A stretch of 64,000 nucleotides of DNA from Cololabis saira (lineage: Eukaryota; Chordata; Actinopteri; Beloniformes; Belonidae): contig NC_084610.1 in NCBI RefSeq assembly GCF_033807715.1, positions 2,192,501 to 2,256,500 of the forward strand, read 5' to 3'. The translations under genes and the position numbers were made by a program. Positions 33,076 through 48,724 of this stretch are shown piece by piece (positions within the stretch are counted from its first letter, which is position 1; each line of letters opens with the position of its first letter). The notes below the pieces were generated by a model that saw only the letters and a list, made by a program, of their open reading frames with translations, did not search any database and was not told where the DNA came from.

Positions 33076-34137
33076 GGATATGAGCTAAGAGGGAGATGGA
33101 ATTTCAAACAACCGATTGTACACACTACTCTGAAAAGCATGTGTGTATCTGTGGAATAAGTTACCTGACAACATCAAAGAAAGTAAAAATATTGCGCAAT
33201 TCAGAAAAGAATTTAAAAACAATACTCTGGATATGTATAGACATGATGGTATATAATCACGATTTAGTGGGAAATTGAACTGAATCTCTGGTGTTATTTT
33301 TGGTATTGGCTGTGTATGTGTATTTATATGTATAGGTGGTAGGTATGTGTGTACGTGTGAACATCTATGTGTATATGAGTATGTGCACTCTGTATATGGG
33401 TGTAGATGCATGAATGTATCAATGTGTATGTGTGTGTACTGTATAGACCAGGGGTCGGCAACCCAAAATGTTGAAAGAGCCATATTGGACCAAAACACAA
33501 AAAACAAATATGTCCGGAGCTGCAAAAAAATGAAAAGTCTTGTATAAGCCTTAGAATGAAGGCAAATGGTGAAAGGCGAAATGTCGAGAAAAAAGTCAAA
33601 ATTTCGAGAAAAAAGTTGAAATGTCGAGGAAATAGTAAAAATTTCGAGAAAAAAGTTGAAATGTCGAGGAAATAGTAAAAATTTCGAGAAAAAAGTTGAA
33701 ATGTCAAGAAAGAAGTTGAAATGGCGAGATTAATGTTGAAGTACAATCTCGAGAAAAAAGTTGAAATGTTGAGAAAAAAGTCGAAATGTCGAGATTAAAA
33801 ACGAAAGGAAAAGGGAAGAAAAAAAAGACAAAAAAAGAAGAAAAAAAAGAAAAAGAAAAAAAAGAAGAAAAAAAGGTCAAACATTTTTGAAAAAGCTCCA
33901 GGAGCCACTAGAGCGGCGCTAAAGAGCCGCATGCGGCTCCAGAGCCGCGGGTTGCCGACCCCTGGTATAAACGTATGCTATGATTTGATGGTATAAAGGT
34001 TAGGGCGTCTATAAGCTCGTTAGCTTCAGCCCTAACCCTTTTGGTCAGACTTATGTACTCCTTTCTTTTTTGTTGGAAGGACATTTATTTATTTTCTATT
34101 GCTGATCGAAATAAACTCAAACTCAAACTCAAACTCA
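33076..34137 (+). pseudogene. Degenerate LINE 3' end, interrupted by a hAT MITE
   Basis: Frame from 33076 reads GYELRGRWNFKQPIVHTTLK. After a frameshift, the frame of 33149 reads LWNKLPDNIKESKNIAQF and continues to DMYRHDGI and a stop at 33254-33256, the typical C-terminus of a non-LTR reverse-transcriptase polyprotein (WNxLP...F motif). The 3' UTR runs to 33448, is split by the MITE at 33449-33964, and resumes to AATAAACTCAAACTCAAACT, a hexanucleotide-like tail ending near 34137. The frameshift makes it a dead copy. Confidence 0.82.
33449..33964. mobile_element. hAT MITE CAGGGGTCGGCAACCC inside the LINE
   Basis: Perfect 16-bp inverted ends CAGGGGTCGGCAACCC; 8-bp flanks GTATAGAC (33441-33448) and GTATAAAC (33965-33972) match at 7 of 8, the hAT duplication length. 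The interior has many GAGAAAAAAGTTGAAATGTC units and an AGCCGCATGCGGCT hairpin near the right end. Confidence 0.93.
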
Positions 34138-35394
34138 ACCCGGTGGTGTCTCGGTGGCCGAGGACGGAGCGGCGGAGGGGAGGATGTGGAGGATGTGGAC
34201 GCTCCCTGGGTAGAGATATCCGAGCAGATCAAACCACACCAGCGCAGAGAAAGAAGAGGAGGAGAAAACAGGGGGAACATAATGCTCATTCCAGTTGCCA
34301 GGAACCTATTTCTCAGTATTAATTATTCATATTTTGTTTCAGTAATTCAATACTCAGGTGAGAGCGGCCGCTCGTGATAGAACATGTAATTTTGAAGCTT
34401 AATGGCGGCGGGGCGGCCCGAGCCGGGGATTAGAAACACAGTATAAATCACTAATGGCTATGTGAACACGGGGCGGCTTGAATCCGTCTTGCTTTGTGTT
34501 TACTTGTGTTTTATTGCAGTACGACGCTCCGAGGGAAACACTTTGCCATGACCTTTCTCCTGAGTTTGAGATACACCACTGCAGGACGGGGGAAAAAAAT
34601 GACACTTTCCAGGCAAAATAAGCCAGTGTAATTTCCAGATTTGTCTAAACAAAGAGTTCATCAGCATCTCTCTGGCCTTCCCGGGCTGGCGATGAATACA
34701 CAGCAACACAGAGAAGAGGAGGACTGACATATTTGCAAATGCACACATGGCCTCATTCTTACAAATTGTGTTTTTCAAGCAGAATAGCACCATCACTTAC
34801 TTTTGATCCGATTAGCTCGGTTCTGCTCTCTCTGAAATTCATCTTCAATCCCGCACCTCGATTTGTCTGCTCGCTCAAACACTCACAGTGATAATAACAA
34901 TTTATGGACATGCAGGAATTTGGGAAAGATTATAAACTGACGGCATTTGTGTATTACGCCTAAGGCCTTTTTTTTGCCTCTTTTTTCTACTTTCTGCTCC
35001 CACATAAACGTCTCTGTCGTGTTGTTGCCCATCGCTCTCAGACAGGCTGACGCTGCAGGAGGCGTTCGCTCGCTCGCTCGCTCGCTCGCGCCCATCCATA
35101 TCTGGCTACGGAAACCAAGAAAGCAAAGGGAAGAAGAGAGAAACACAAGCATGTTTCCCTCACTTCAATCTTTGTTTTAATCCAACAAAGCACAAAGAAA
35201 GTGCTGGAAAATGATCCATGTTGGCGCTGAAGATGTAAATTATTGTCGACAGAGCATTTGGATCTACTTTTTGATTTACTCGACTTTTTCTAGCTGTGGT
35301 ATATGAAAACGTTGTAATTTACTAGATATTCTACACAAAAGCAGCAGTTAGAGATGTTGGTCTCTAAAAACTTGAAGCACAAAGAAGGGACTGA
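34138..35394. other. Unique stretch; candidate conserved non-coding block
   Basis: 34280-34620 mixes AT-rich homeodomain-type motifs (AGTATTAATTATTCAT, ATCACTAATGGC) with GC-rich blocks, followed by CGCTCGCTCGCTCGCTCGCT at about 35068-35091. No exon is recognised. Confidence 0.3.
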
Positions 35395-35402
35395 TTCCTG
35401 CG

Positions 35403-36104
35403 CAGAGGTGTCTTTAGTATTCACATGCATTACTCAGGTAGAAGTATAGATACTAGAGTTTTAAAAATACTTGAAGTATCAACTCAAGTTTTTTACTCAA
35501 GTAAAAGTATAAAAGTACTGGTTTCAAAACTACTTAAAGTATAAAAGTAAAAGTAATGTAAGGGGGAAAAAAGCCATTAAGGACAAAAGCCATTGAAAAT
35601 GAATGCATCTTAGTATAATGCAAATATATTAAAGAAGCATATATGTGTACTATTGAGCATTAACATGTGTTTCAGAGAGCAGCAGATATGATGACTAGTT
35701 ACCTATAAGTATTGTAATGGTGCAAAAAGTCAAACTTCATGTTCATGTTATCATTTATCCTAACCTTTATTGGAATGTACATCCAAGTTTAGTTGCAGGA
35801 ATCTGAGGGAACGGATGTAAGAACAAAACTGGACAAGAACATCTGAAACAACCACAACCAAATTCACTCTATCCGGATGGAGCAATTTAACTGGATAGTT
35901 TTTATTTAAAGGCCCAAATGAAATAGAGTAACGAGGCTGTTTTTAAAATGTAAGGAGTAAAAAGTACAGATAATTGCGTGAAAATGGAAGGAGTAAAAGT
36001 AAAAAGTCGTCTGAAAAATAATTACTCCAGTGAAATATAGATAACCAAGATTTCTACTTAAGTAAGGTAATGAAGTATTTGTACTTTGTTACTTGACACC
36101 TCTG
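35403..36104. mobile_element. hAT MITE CAGAGGTGTC with perfect 8-bp TSD
   Basis: TTCCTGCG at 35395-35402 and again at 36105-36112 flank the 702-bp unit. The inverted ends are CAGAGGTGTC and GACACCTCTG. Subterminal CTCAAGTAAAAGTA and TACTTAAGTA motifs repeat inside. No transposase is present. Confidence 0.95.
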
Positions 36105-36120
36105 TTCCTGCGCAGAAGAA

Positions 36121-36156
36121 ACTGGTGACTGAATGAAAATTCATTCAGTCACCAGT
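36121..36156. repeat. Perfect 17-bp palindrome next to the hAT insertion
   Basis: ACTGGTGACTGAATGAA, a two-base AA spacer, and TTCATTCAGTCACCAGT. It starts eight bases after the right copy of the hAT TSD. Confidence 0.95.
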
Positions 36157-36394
36157 CACACCTCACTGGTCATGAGTAACGTTAAATCCCACTTCGCTGA
36201 GGAATCTGGGCCTAATGTGGGCGACTTCTGCCACTTGTGCCCAGTACTGGAGTTGAGGGGGATGAGGGGGGATGGCACCCCCACTGAAATAAAAACGGTC
36301 CAAATCATCCCCCCTGTAAAACTGTCATCCCTCCTTTCCATCCCTTATGTCATTTCATCAATGAATGTGGTTTTACTGCTATTTCAACATTTAG

Positions 36395-36708
36395 AGTCAT
36401 CACCAGAAAAATAACACCAGAAAAATAACTTATTTGACAATTTTCACCTGTTTCAAGTAAATTTTCACTTGAAATAAGTAGGAAAATCTGCCAGTGGCCA
36501 AGATTTATCTTCTTATTACAAGCAAAACAATCTTGTTCCACTGGCAGATTTTTCTACTTATTTCAAGTGAAAATCTACTTGAAACAGGTGAAAACTGTTG
36601 TTTTTTTTGTTGTTGTTTTAAGCGTAATGAGATTTTTTTTACTAAAATGAGACATTTTAACTAGAAATAAGACAAATATTCTTGTTAAGATTGTGAGTTT
36701 TTGCAGTG
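36395..36708. mobile_element. EnSpm-like MITE with internal foldback
   Basis: The right end reads, on the minus strand, CACTGCAAAAACTCACAATC, the CACTG terminus of EnSpm/CACTA elements. Within it 36441-36594 folds back: CACCTGTTTCAAGTAAATTT...CCAGTGG against CCACTGG...GAAACAGGTG. The left terminus is not clear and may be truncated. Confidence 0.7.
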
Positions 36709-36770
36709 ATCCATGTTACTTATCCTGTGAAGGACAGAGTCATATTGATAAGTTCAGAAAAGTGTTTTTA

Positions 36771-36840
36771 GGGCCCGAGCACCTTCAGTGCGAAGGCCCT
36801 ATTGTATCTGTAGGAATTCTTCGCGTTATTATTATTATTA
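36771..36840 (+). repeat. Isolated 5' leader of the GGGCCCGAGCAC repeat
   Basis: A 70-bp copy of the first part of the repeat (hairpin plus CCTATTGTATCTGTAGG) directly precedes another start at 36841, joined through ATT repeats. Confidence 0.85.
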
Positions 36841-38514
36841 GGGCCCGAGCACCTTCAGTGCGAAGGCCCTATTGTATTTGCAGGAATTTTTATTATTATT
36901 ATTATGGGCATGCCAAGTAATGGCATGACCATATTGCAATCGTCCAGAATGGCCCAAAGGGCAATGTTGCTAGCATTTTGCTAACAAGCTAAAGTCGCAA
37001 AAGTCCCACTGCGCACCAGCGGGTGTACAGCATGACCCCGCTCTGATGTGGAAAAAAAAAATCCCCAAAAACTAAAACACGGCCGGAAAAACGAGGAAAA
37101 ACATGAAAATGAAGGCGATATATTTAGTATCTAGAAAAGGTTTCCCTTTTCTTTTTATTATTATTCTTATTCCGCACTTTTTTTCGTCCGTTAATGCGGC
37201 CCGAACCGGAATGTGCACCCATGCATGGCATACATCGTTGGATGCGTCTCCATCATGCCTCGATGGGCATTACTTTTCTCCGTAATAGGGGTTACCGGGG
37301 CAACGCTAGTTGCCAAAAAGCAAAAAAAAAGGCGAAAATTCCCACGCTTATTGCTCGGCCGAACTTTGTCGTAGAGACATCGTTCAAACTTTCAAACACT
37401 CGGCCTGATTGTCCCTAAAGGTACGTACAAGCTCATTATGCCAAGTATTACAGTTTTTGTGATATTGACCTTTCTTTTTTTTTTTTTTTTCCATTTGACT
37501 TTGGACGCTTGTTGCTAGGCAACAGGTTATCGTAGAGACATGGTACAAATGTTTCCCGACTCGGCACGCTGTGGACTTCAACATACTCAAATTTCATGAA
37601 GCTGGGATTTAAGAAAATTTTATGTCAAAATCCAGGCCACATGGCCCCATTCATTCGGATGGAGTTTTTTACCATGGTGAAAAATAAACCTATCCGTTAA
37701 CATAGCCTGAACCGGAACATGCACCCATACATGGCATACATCGTTGGATGCGTCTCCATGGTTCCTCGATGGGCATTACTTTTCTCAGTAAAAAGTGTTA
37801 CCGTGGCAACGCTAGATGCCAAAAAGCAAAAAAAAAGGCGAAAATTCGGACGCTTATTGCTCGGCCGAACTTTATCGTAGAGACATGGTTGAAACTTTCA
37901 AACACTCGGCCCGATTGGCAGTAACGGCCCCTACAACCTCATTATGCTAATTACTACAGTTTTCGCGATATTGACCTTTCATTTTTTTTTTTTATTTCTG
38001 TTTGAATTTGGACGCTTGTTGCTAGGCAACAGGTTATCGTAGAGACATCGTACAAATGTCCCCTGACTCGGCACGCTATGGAATTCAACATACTCAAATT
38101 TCATGAAGCTGGGATTTAAGGAAATTTTATGTCAAAATCCTGGCCAAATGGCCCCATTCATTCGGATGGGGTTTTGTACCATGGTGAAAAAAAAAACCTA
38201 TCCGTTAACGTAGCCTGAACCGGAACGTGCACCCATGCACGGCATACATCGTTAGATGCGTCTCCATCTTGCCTCGATGGGCATTACTTTTCTCAGTCAA
38301 AAGCGTTACCGTGGCAACGCTAGATGCCAAAAAGCGCGCCCCATTAATAACTATTGGGAGCACAGGAATGAATGAAATACAAGCGTAAAAACACCTCAAA
38401 CTGACATAGAACCACCCCGAACACAACCACTACAGCCCCAAACCAAAGCAGCAAGAGGGGACGAATGGGCAGTAGGGCATGCCCATATCAAAATTTCCAG
38501 AAATTTTCTAGTTA
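36841..38514 (+). mobile_element. GGGCCCGAGCAC repeat, divergent member E0
   Basis: It starts with the hairpin GGGCCCGAGCACC...GTGCGAAGGCCC and ends ...ATTTCCAGAAATTTTCTAGT. It contains about three copies of a roughly 505-bp subrepeat (the phrase GCCCGAACCGGAATGTGCAC or its variants near 37198, 37709 and 38213). Each subrepeat has a GTTACCGTGGCAAC-like palindrome; the first two also have GTTGCTAGGCAAC. It lacks the GC-box arrays of E1-E6. No coding capacity is evident. Confidence 0.78.
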
Positions 38515-38581
38515 GGGCCCGAGCACCTTCAGTGCGAAGGCCCTATTGTATTTGCAGGAATTTTTATTATTATTATTATTA
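38515..38581 (+). repeat. Second isolated 5' leader of the repeat
   Basis: A 67-bp leader that ends in ATT repeats and is followed directly by a full start at 38582. It repeats the arrangement at 36771-36840. Confidence 0.85.
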
Positions 38582-40419
38582 GGGCCCGAGCACTTGCAGT
38601 GCGAAGGCCCTATTGTATTTGCAGGAATTTTTATTATTATTATTATTATTATTATTTTCCTGACAAAGTGAAGGCCTTTTTGCCCCCCTTAACATGCCCA
38701 AAAAGTCACCAAATTTTGCACCCTAGTCAGGCCTGGCGAAAAATTTGATATTTAAAGGTTTGCATTAATGGGCGTGGCAAAATGGCTCAACAGCGCCCCC
38801 CAGAAAACTTTGTGCCTCAAGCCCCACGATACGATTTGACGTACATGCACGAAAATCAGTACACACCTGTATCATGGGACAACTTAAACAAAAGTCTCTT
38901 GGGGTCATGCCCGAAACCGAACAGGATGTCGGCCATTTTGAATTAGTCGTGTCATTTTGGCGAAATTTATGCCATTCCTTCGAAAGTTAATTCAGCCCGA
39001 ACCGTAACGTGCCCCCAAGTGTGTTATACATCAAAATGTGCGTCTCCATCCTGCGACAACACGCATTACTTTTCTCATTCAAAAGCGTTACCGTGGCGGC
39101 GCTAGACGCCAAAAAGCGCGCCCACCCTTCATCTGATTGGTTCAACAGAAAAAACTTTGTGCCTCAAGCCCCATAATACGGTTTGACGTACATGAACGAA
39201 AATCGGTACACACCTGTATCATGTCGCAACTAAAAGAAAAGTCTCTTGGCGCCATGGCCGAAACCGAACAGGAAGTCGGCCATTTTGAACATTCTGAATT
39301 AATTGCGTAATTTTGGAGCAATATATGCCATTCCTTCGAGAGTTAATTCAGCCCGAACCGTATCGTGAACCCAGATGTGTTATACATCAAAATGTGTGTC
39401 TCCATCCTGCGACTACACGCATTACTTTTCTCTTTCGAAAGTGTTACCGTAGTGACGCTAGACGCCAACAAGCGCACCCCCCCTTCATCTGATTGGTCCA
39501 TATTTGATAGTTCCCCAAAAGGCACCAAATTTGGCATGCAAGCCAGGCCTGGCGATAAATTTGATATTTCATGGTTTGCATTAATGGGCGTGGCAAAATG
39601 GCTCAACAGCGCCCCCCGGAAAACTTTGTGCCTCAAGCCCCACAATACGGTTTGACGTACATGCACGAAAATCGATACACACCTGTATCATGTCGCAACT
39701 TAAAGAAAAGTCTCTTGGAGCCATGGCCGAAACCGAACAGGAAGTCAGCCATTTTGAATTAATTGTGTAATTTTGGCGCAATTTATGCCATTCCTTCGGC
39801 AGTTAATTCAGCCCGAACCGTAACGTGCACCCAGGTGTGTTATACACCAAAATGTGCGTCTCCATCGTGCGACACCACGCATTACTTTTCTCTTTCAAAA
39901 GTGTTACCGTGGCGACGCTAGACGCGAAAAAGCGCACCCACCCTTCATCTGATTGGTCCATATTTGATAGTTCTCCAAAAGTCACCAAAATTTGCATGCA
40001 AGCCAGGCCTGGCGATAAATGTGATATTTCATGGTTTCCATTAATGGGCCGTGGCCTAACGGCTCAACAGCGCCCCCTAGAATACTTTTCTCTGCCATAA
40101 CTTTTGAATGGTTTCACATAGAGAGTCGTGGGTGGTGTCATGGGACTCTGTAATGAGTCCTTAAGCTTCGTTGGCCTTAATTAGCCCCGCCCCTTCTTCT
40201 GATTGGTTGTCCCGATTTTCTGCTATAGCCTAACTTTTGAATGGTTTGACATAGAGAGTCGTGGGTGGTGTCATCAGATTCTTTATGGAGTCCTTGACCT
40301 TCATTGGCCTGAATTAGCCCCGCCCCTTCTTCTGATGGGTTGTCCTTTTTTTATAATAAAATTGCCGCGAGCCGCCAGTCGCTCTCGCGCTGACTCCCGC
40401 TTCCTGATTCAAACGTCTG

Positions 40420-40575
40420 CCGGCCCCGCCCCCTGACCAATCAGTGGCGAGTAGGGTGATGGCGGCCCCGCCCCCCGACCAATCAGTGGCGAGTAGGGTG
40501 ATGACGGCGCCGCCCCCCGACCAATCAGTGGCGAGTAGGGTGATGACGGCCCCGCCCCCCGACCAATCAGCTCCC
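40420..40575. repeat. 42-bp GC-box/CCAAT array in E1
   Basis: Four units of CCCCGCCCCCCGACCAATCA followed by GTGGCGAGTAGGGTGATGAC; CCAAT cores at 40437 and 40479 give the 42-base period. Each unit has an Sp1/KLF-type GC box and an NF-Y-type CCAAT box 4 bases apart. Confidence 0.93.
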
Positions 40576-40790
40576 TGTAATGTGGTGACTTCAGAAATAT
40601 TCCCGGCTCAGCCCGGTTACAACCTTGGCAGAATGGTTACAGAAAAAGTAATAATTTAAATAGTAGGGTTTTACTAATATTTATAACTTACAAATATTTA
40701 AAAAATTAGGAAAAAAAAAGTTCCAGACATTTTATCGCTATGTTGGTCTGTCCTAAGCCAGTAGGTCAAATAACAAGAATAGCTGAGACT

Positions 40791-40847
40791 TAACTCAGCC
40801 AGATTATTGCGGTCTTTGCTGCCAGAGGTCGAGAGTTCAAGCCTGGC
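40791..40847 (+). other. tRNA-like A/B-box relic in E1
   Basis: TAACTCAGCCAG resembles a tRNA A box and, about 45 bases on, GAGAGTTCAAGCC resembles a B box. Equivalent relics: 44266-44322, 47210-47266, 50375-50432, 53185-53242, 56701-56758, 57552-57608. The cloverleaf is imperfect, so a functional tRNA is not claimed. Confidence 0.45.
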
Positions 40848-41045
40848 TTGATATGCCAAAATTTTTGTCAGCAATTTTTGTGGTTTTTTTACATCAAAAT
40901 GTTCGTCTCTGTCCTGTGACGACGCACATTACTTTTCTCTTTCCCTTTCTTCTGATTGGTTGTCCCGATTTTCTGCCATAACTTTTGAATTTGAGTGGAG
41001 TTTGCGCGCGCAGCTCCCGCGGGGGGAGGGGCTGATGTTCAGCGC

Positions 41046-41111
41046 GGCCGCCATCTTGGTCGAGGCGCCGCATTGACTGCCTGAGAACGTCGGGCGTGGC
41101 CGCCATCTTGG
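41046..41111 (+). promoter_or_regulatory. Twin YY1-type sites in CpG-rich block (E1)
   Basis: GGCCGCCATCTTGG occurs at 41046-41059 and 41098-41111, both on the plus strand, 52 bases apart, in a CpG-dense block starting near 40990. GCCGCCATCTTG is the consensus YY1 element typical of housekeeping promoters just downstream of start sites. Copies: 47465/47517 in E3 and 53440/53492 in E5. Confidence 0.6.
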
Positions 41112-41330
41112 ATCGGTATCGCTTTAACTCTAGAGCGTTCACTTCTATTGTGGAAGGAGGTGTCTGCATAAGTAAAATAACTATAACTCACTTGATCTTC
41201 AACCGATTTTCACGCGGTTTGCTTTGTTACAAACGGCAGACATGTAGCTATGATACAGGATGCTTGATGTACGTTTAATATGCAAGCTTTCATGCTAAAA
41301 TACGTTCTGCAGGTAGTCACACTTCAGGTA

Positions 41331-41438
<108 letters not shown>

Positions 41439-42305
41439 ATACACAATACAAAATACAGTATAGCATATTAATGAATGTATTAATATATTTGAATAACAGA
41501 CATAACAAGCTTAAAAACAAAAAACATAACGGATGACAGCATACAATTGTCATAATGGAGAAAAAAAAGAAACATTTGGAAGGAGTGTGTGTGTGAGGAA
41601 ATGTATATTAGTGTTATAAATTGAAATTATATAATAATGCAATCGCTATGATATATAATTTTACAACATAATACAGTCAAAAATATATGAAATGAAGCAA
41701 CATACAATGCAATAATACAATATGCTATATTACTGGAAACGCTAATATGAAATAACAACATGTAATATAATATGGTATAATAGATTAATATAATATCATA
41801 CATTCTGGACCATGAGATACAGCTGTACTGTATGATCGTCGTTCATTTGAGTGATCAGATTTTTTTTTTCATGGTTTGCATTAATGGGCGTGTCCTCACG
41901 GCTCAACAGCGCCCCCTAGAATACTTTTTTCTGCCATAACTTTTGAAAGGTTTGACATAGAGAGTCGTGGGTGGTGTCATGGGACTCGGCATTGAGTCCT
42001 TGACCATAATTGGTGACAATTAGCCCAGTCCCTTTTTCTGATTGGTTGTCCCTATTTTCTGCTATAACTTTTGAATGTTTTGACATAGAGAGTCGTGGGT
42101 GGTGTCATGGGACTCTGTAATGAGTCCTTGATCTTCTTTGCCCTGAATTAGCCCCGCCCCTTCTTCTGACTGGTCGTCCCTTTTTTCTGCTATAACTTTT
42201 GAAGGGTTTGACATAGGAAGTCGTGGGTGGTGTCATTTCTGATATGATTATGGGGGGCGGTTGACGTGAGTGCGAGGGCCCGTTCATTGCTGCTTGCAGC
42301 TTTAA

Positions 42306-44990
42306 TTATTATTATTATTTTTCTTCTGACAAAGTGATGGCCTTTTTGCCCCCCTTAACATGCCCAAAAAGTCACCAAATTTTGCACCAAAGTCATGCCT
42401 GGCGAAAAATTTGATATTTAATGGTTTGCATTAATGGGCGTGGCAAAATGGCTCAACAGCGCCCCCTTGAAAACTTTGTGCTTCAAGCCCCACGATACGG
42501 TTTGACGTACATGCACGAAAATCGGTACACACCTGTATCATGGGACAGCTTAAAGAAAAGTCTCTTGCCGTCATGCCTGAAACCGAACAGGAAGTCGGCC
42601 ATTTTGAATTAATCGTGTCACTTTGGCGCAATTTATGCCATTCCTTCGGCAGTTAATTCAGCCCGAACCGTAACGTGCACCCAGGTGTATTATACATCAA
42701 AATGTGCGTCTCCCTCCTGCGACCACACGCATTACTTTTCTCTTTCAAAAGCGTTACCGTGGCGACGCTAGACGCCAAAAAGCGCGCCCACCCTTCATCT
42801 GGTTGGTTCAGACAGAAAAAACTTAGCGCCTCAAGCCCCATAATACGGTTTGACGTACATGAACGAAAATTGGTACACTCCTGTATCATGTCGCAACTAA
42901 AAGAAAAGTCTCTTGGCGCCATGGCCGAAACCAAACAGGAAGTCGGCCATTTTTAACATTCTGAATTAATTGCGTAATTTTGGAGCAATATATGCCATTC
43001 CTTCGAGAGTTAATTCAGCCCGAACCGTATCGTGAACCCAGATGTGTTATACATCAAAATGTGCGTCTCCATCCTGCGACTACACGCATTACTTTTCTCT
43101 TTAAAAAGTGTTACCGTGGCGATGCTAGAAGCCAACAAGCGCACCCCCCCTTCATCTGATTGGTCCATATTTGATAGTTCCCCAAAAGGCACCAAATTTG
43201 GCATGCAAGCCAGGCCTGGCGATAAATTTGATATTTCATGGTTTGCATTAATGGGCGTGGCAAAATGGCTCAACAGCGCCCCCCGGAAAACTTTGTGCCT
43301 CAAGCCCCACAATACGGTTTGACGTACATGCACGAAAATCGCTACACACCTGTATCATGGCACAACTTAAAGAAAAGTCTCTTGGAGCCATGGCCGAAAC
43401 CGAACAGGATGTCGGCAATTTTGAATAAATTGTGTAATTTTGGCGAAATTTATGCCATTCCTTCGGCAGTTAATTCAGCCCGAACCGTAACGTGCACCCA
43501 GGTGTGTTATACATCAAAATGTGCGTCTACATCCTGCGACTACACGCATTACTTTTCTCTTTCAAAAGTGTTACCGTGGCGACGCTAGACGCCAAAAGGC
43601 GCGCCCCCCCCTTCATGTGATTGGTCCATATTTGATAGTTCTCCAAAAGTCACCAAATTTTGCATGCAAGCCAGACTTGGCGATAAATTTGATATTTCAT
43701 GGTTTGCATTAATGGGCGTGGCCTAACGGCTCAACAGCGCCCCCTAGAATACTTTTATCTGCCATAACTTTTGAATGGTTTGACATAGGAAGTTGTGGGT
43801 GGTGTCATGGGACTCTGTAATGAGTCCTTAAGCTTCGTTGGCCTTAATTAGCCCCGCCCCTTCTTCTGATTGGTTGTCCCTTTTTTCTGCTATAACTTTT
43901 TAATGGTTTGACTCCCGCTTCCTGATTCAAACGTCTGCCGGCCCCGCCCCCCGACCAATCAGGGGCGAGTAGGGTGATGACGGCCCCGCCCCCCGACCAA
44001 TCAGTGGCGAGTAGGGTGATGACGGCCCCGCCCCCCGACCGATCAGCTGTTGTAATGTGGTGACGTCAGAAATAGTCCCGTGCTCAGCCCGGTTAGAACC
44101 TCGGTAGAATGCTTACAGAAAGAGTAATAAATGAAATTGTAGTGTTTTACTAATATTTATACCTTACAAATATTTAAAAAATTCGGAAAAAAAGCTCCAG
44201 ACATTTTATTGCTATGTTGGTCTCTCCTAAGCCAGTAAGTCAAAGCAAAAGCAATGGTTGAGACATAGCTCACCCAGAGCATATCGGTCTTTGGTGCCAG
44301 AGGTCGGGAGTTCGAGTCTGGCTGTAGCCTATGCCAAAATTTTTGTCAGCAATTTTTTTTTTTTTTTACATCAAAATGTGCGTCTCTGTCCTGCGACGAC
44401 GCACATTACTTTTCTCTTTCAAAAGTGTTACCGTGGCGACGCTAGACGCGAAAAAGCGCGCCTCCCCTTCATCTGATCGGTCCATATTTGATAGTTCTCC
44501 AAAAGTCACCAAATTTTGCATGCAGGCCAGGCCTGGTGATAAATTTGATATTTCATGGTTTGCATTAATGGGCGTGGCCTAACGGCTCAACAGCGCCCCC
44601 TAGAATACTTTTCTCTGCCATAACTTTTGAAAGGTTTGACATAAAGAGTCGTGGGTGGTGTCATGGGACTCAGTATTGAGTCCTTGACCATAATTGATGA
44701 AAATTAGCCCCGCCCCTTCTTCTGATTGGTCGTCCCGATTTTCTGCTATAACTTTTGAATGGTTTGACATAGAGAGTCGTGGGTGGTGTCATCAGATTCT
44801 GTATGGAGTCCTTGACCTTCATTGGCCTGAATTAGCCCCGCCCCTTCTTCTGATTGGTTGTCCCTTTTTTCTGCTATATCTTTTGAATGGTTTGACATAG
44901 GAAGTCGTGGGTGGTGTCATTTCTGATATGCTCATGGGGGCGGTGGCCGTGAGTGCGAGGGCCCGTTCATCGCTGCTTGCAGCTTTAATT
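42306..44990 (+). mobile_element. GGGCCCGAGCAC repeat E2 (short form, no 5' hairpin)
   Basis: Starts in ATT repeats and TTTCTTCTGACAAAGTGATG, lacks the leader hairpin and ends with the standard 3' sequence GAGTGCGAGGGCCCGTTCAT...GCAGCTTTAATT. It contains three subrepeats, a three-unit 42-bp GC-box array (43938-44047) and a tRNA-like relic (44266-44322). The YY1 block and compound microsatellite of E1 are absent. Confidence 0.8.
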
Positions 44991-45000
44991 ATTATTATTA

Positions 45001-48724
<3,724 letters not shown>

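Noticed and set aside
40791..40847. Functional tRNA gene
   Set aside because: A- and B-box-like motifs are present but acceptor and anticodon stems do not pair convincingly and no terminator T-run follows at the expected place.
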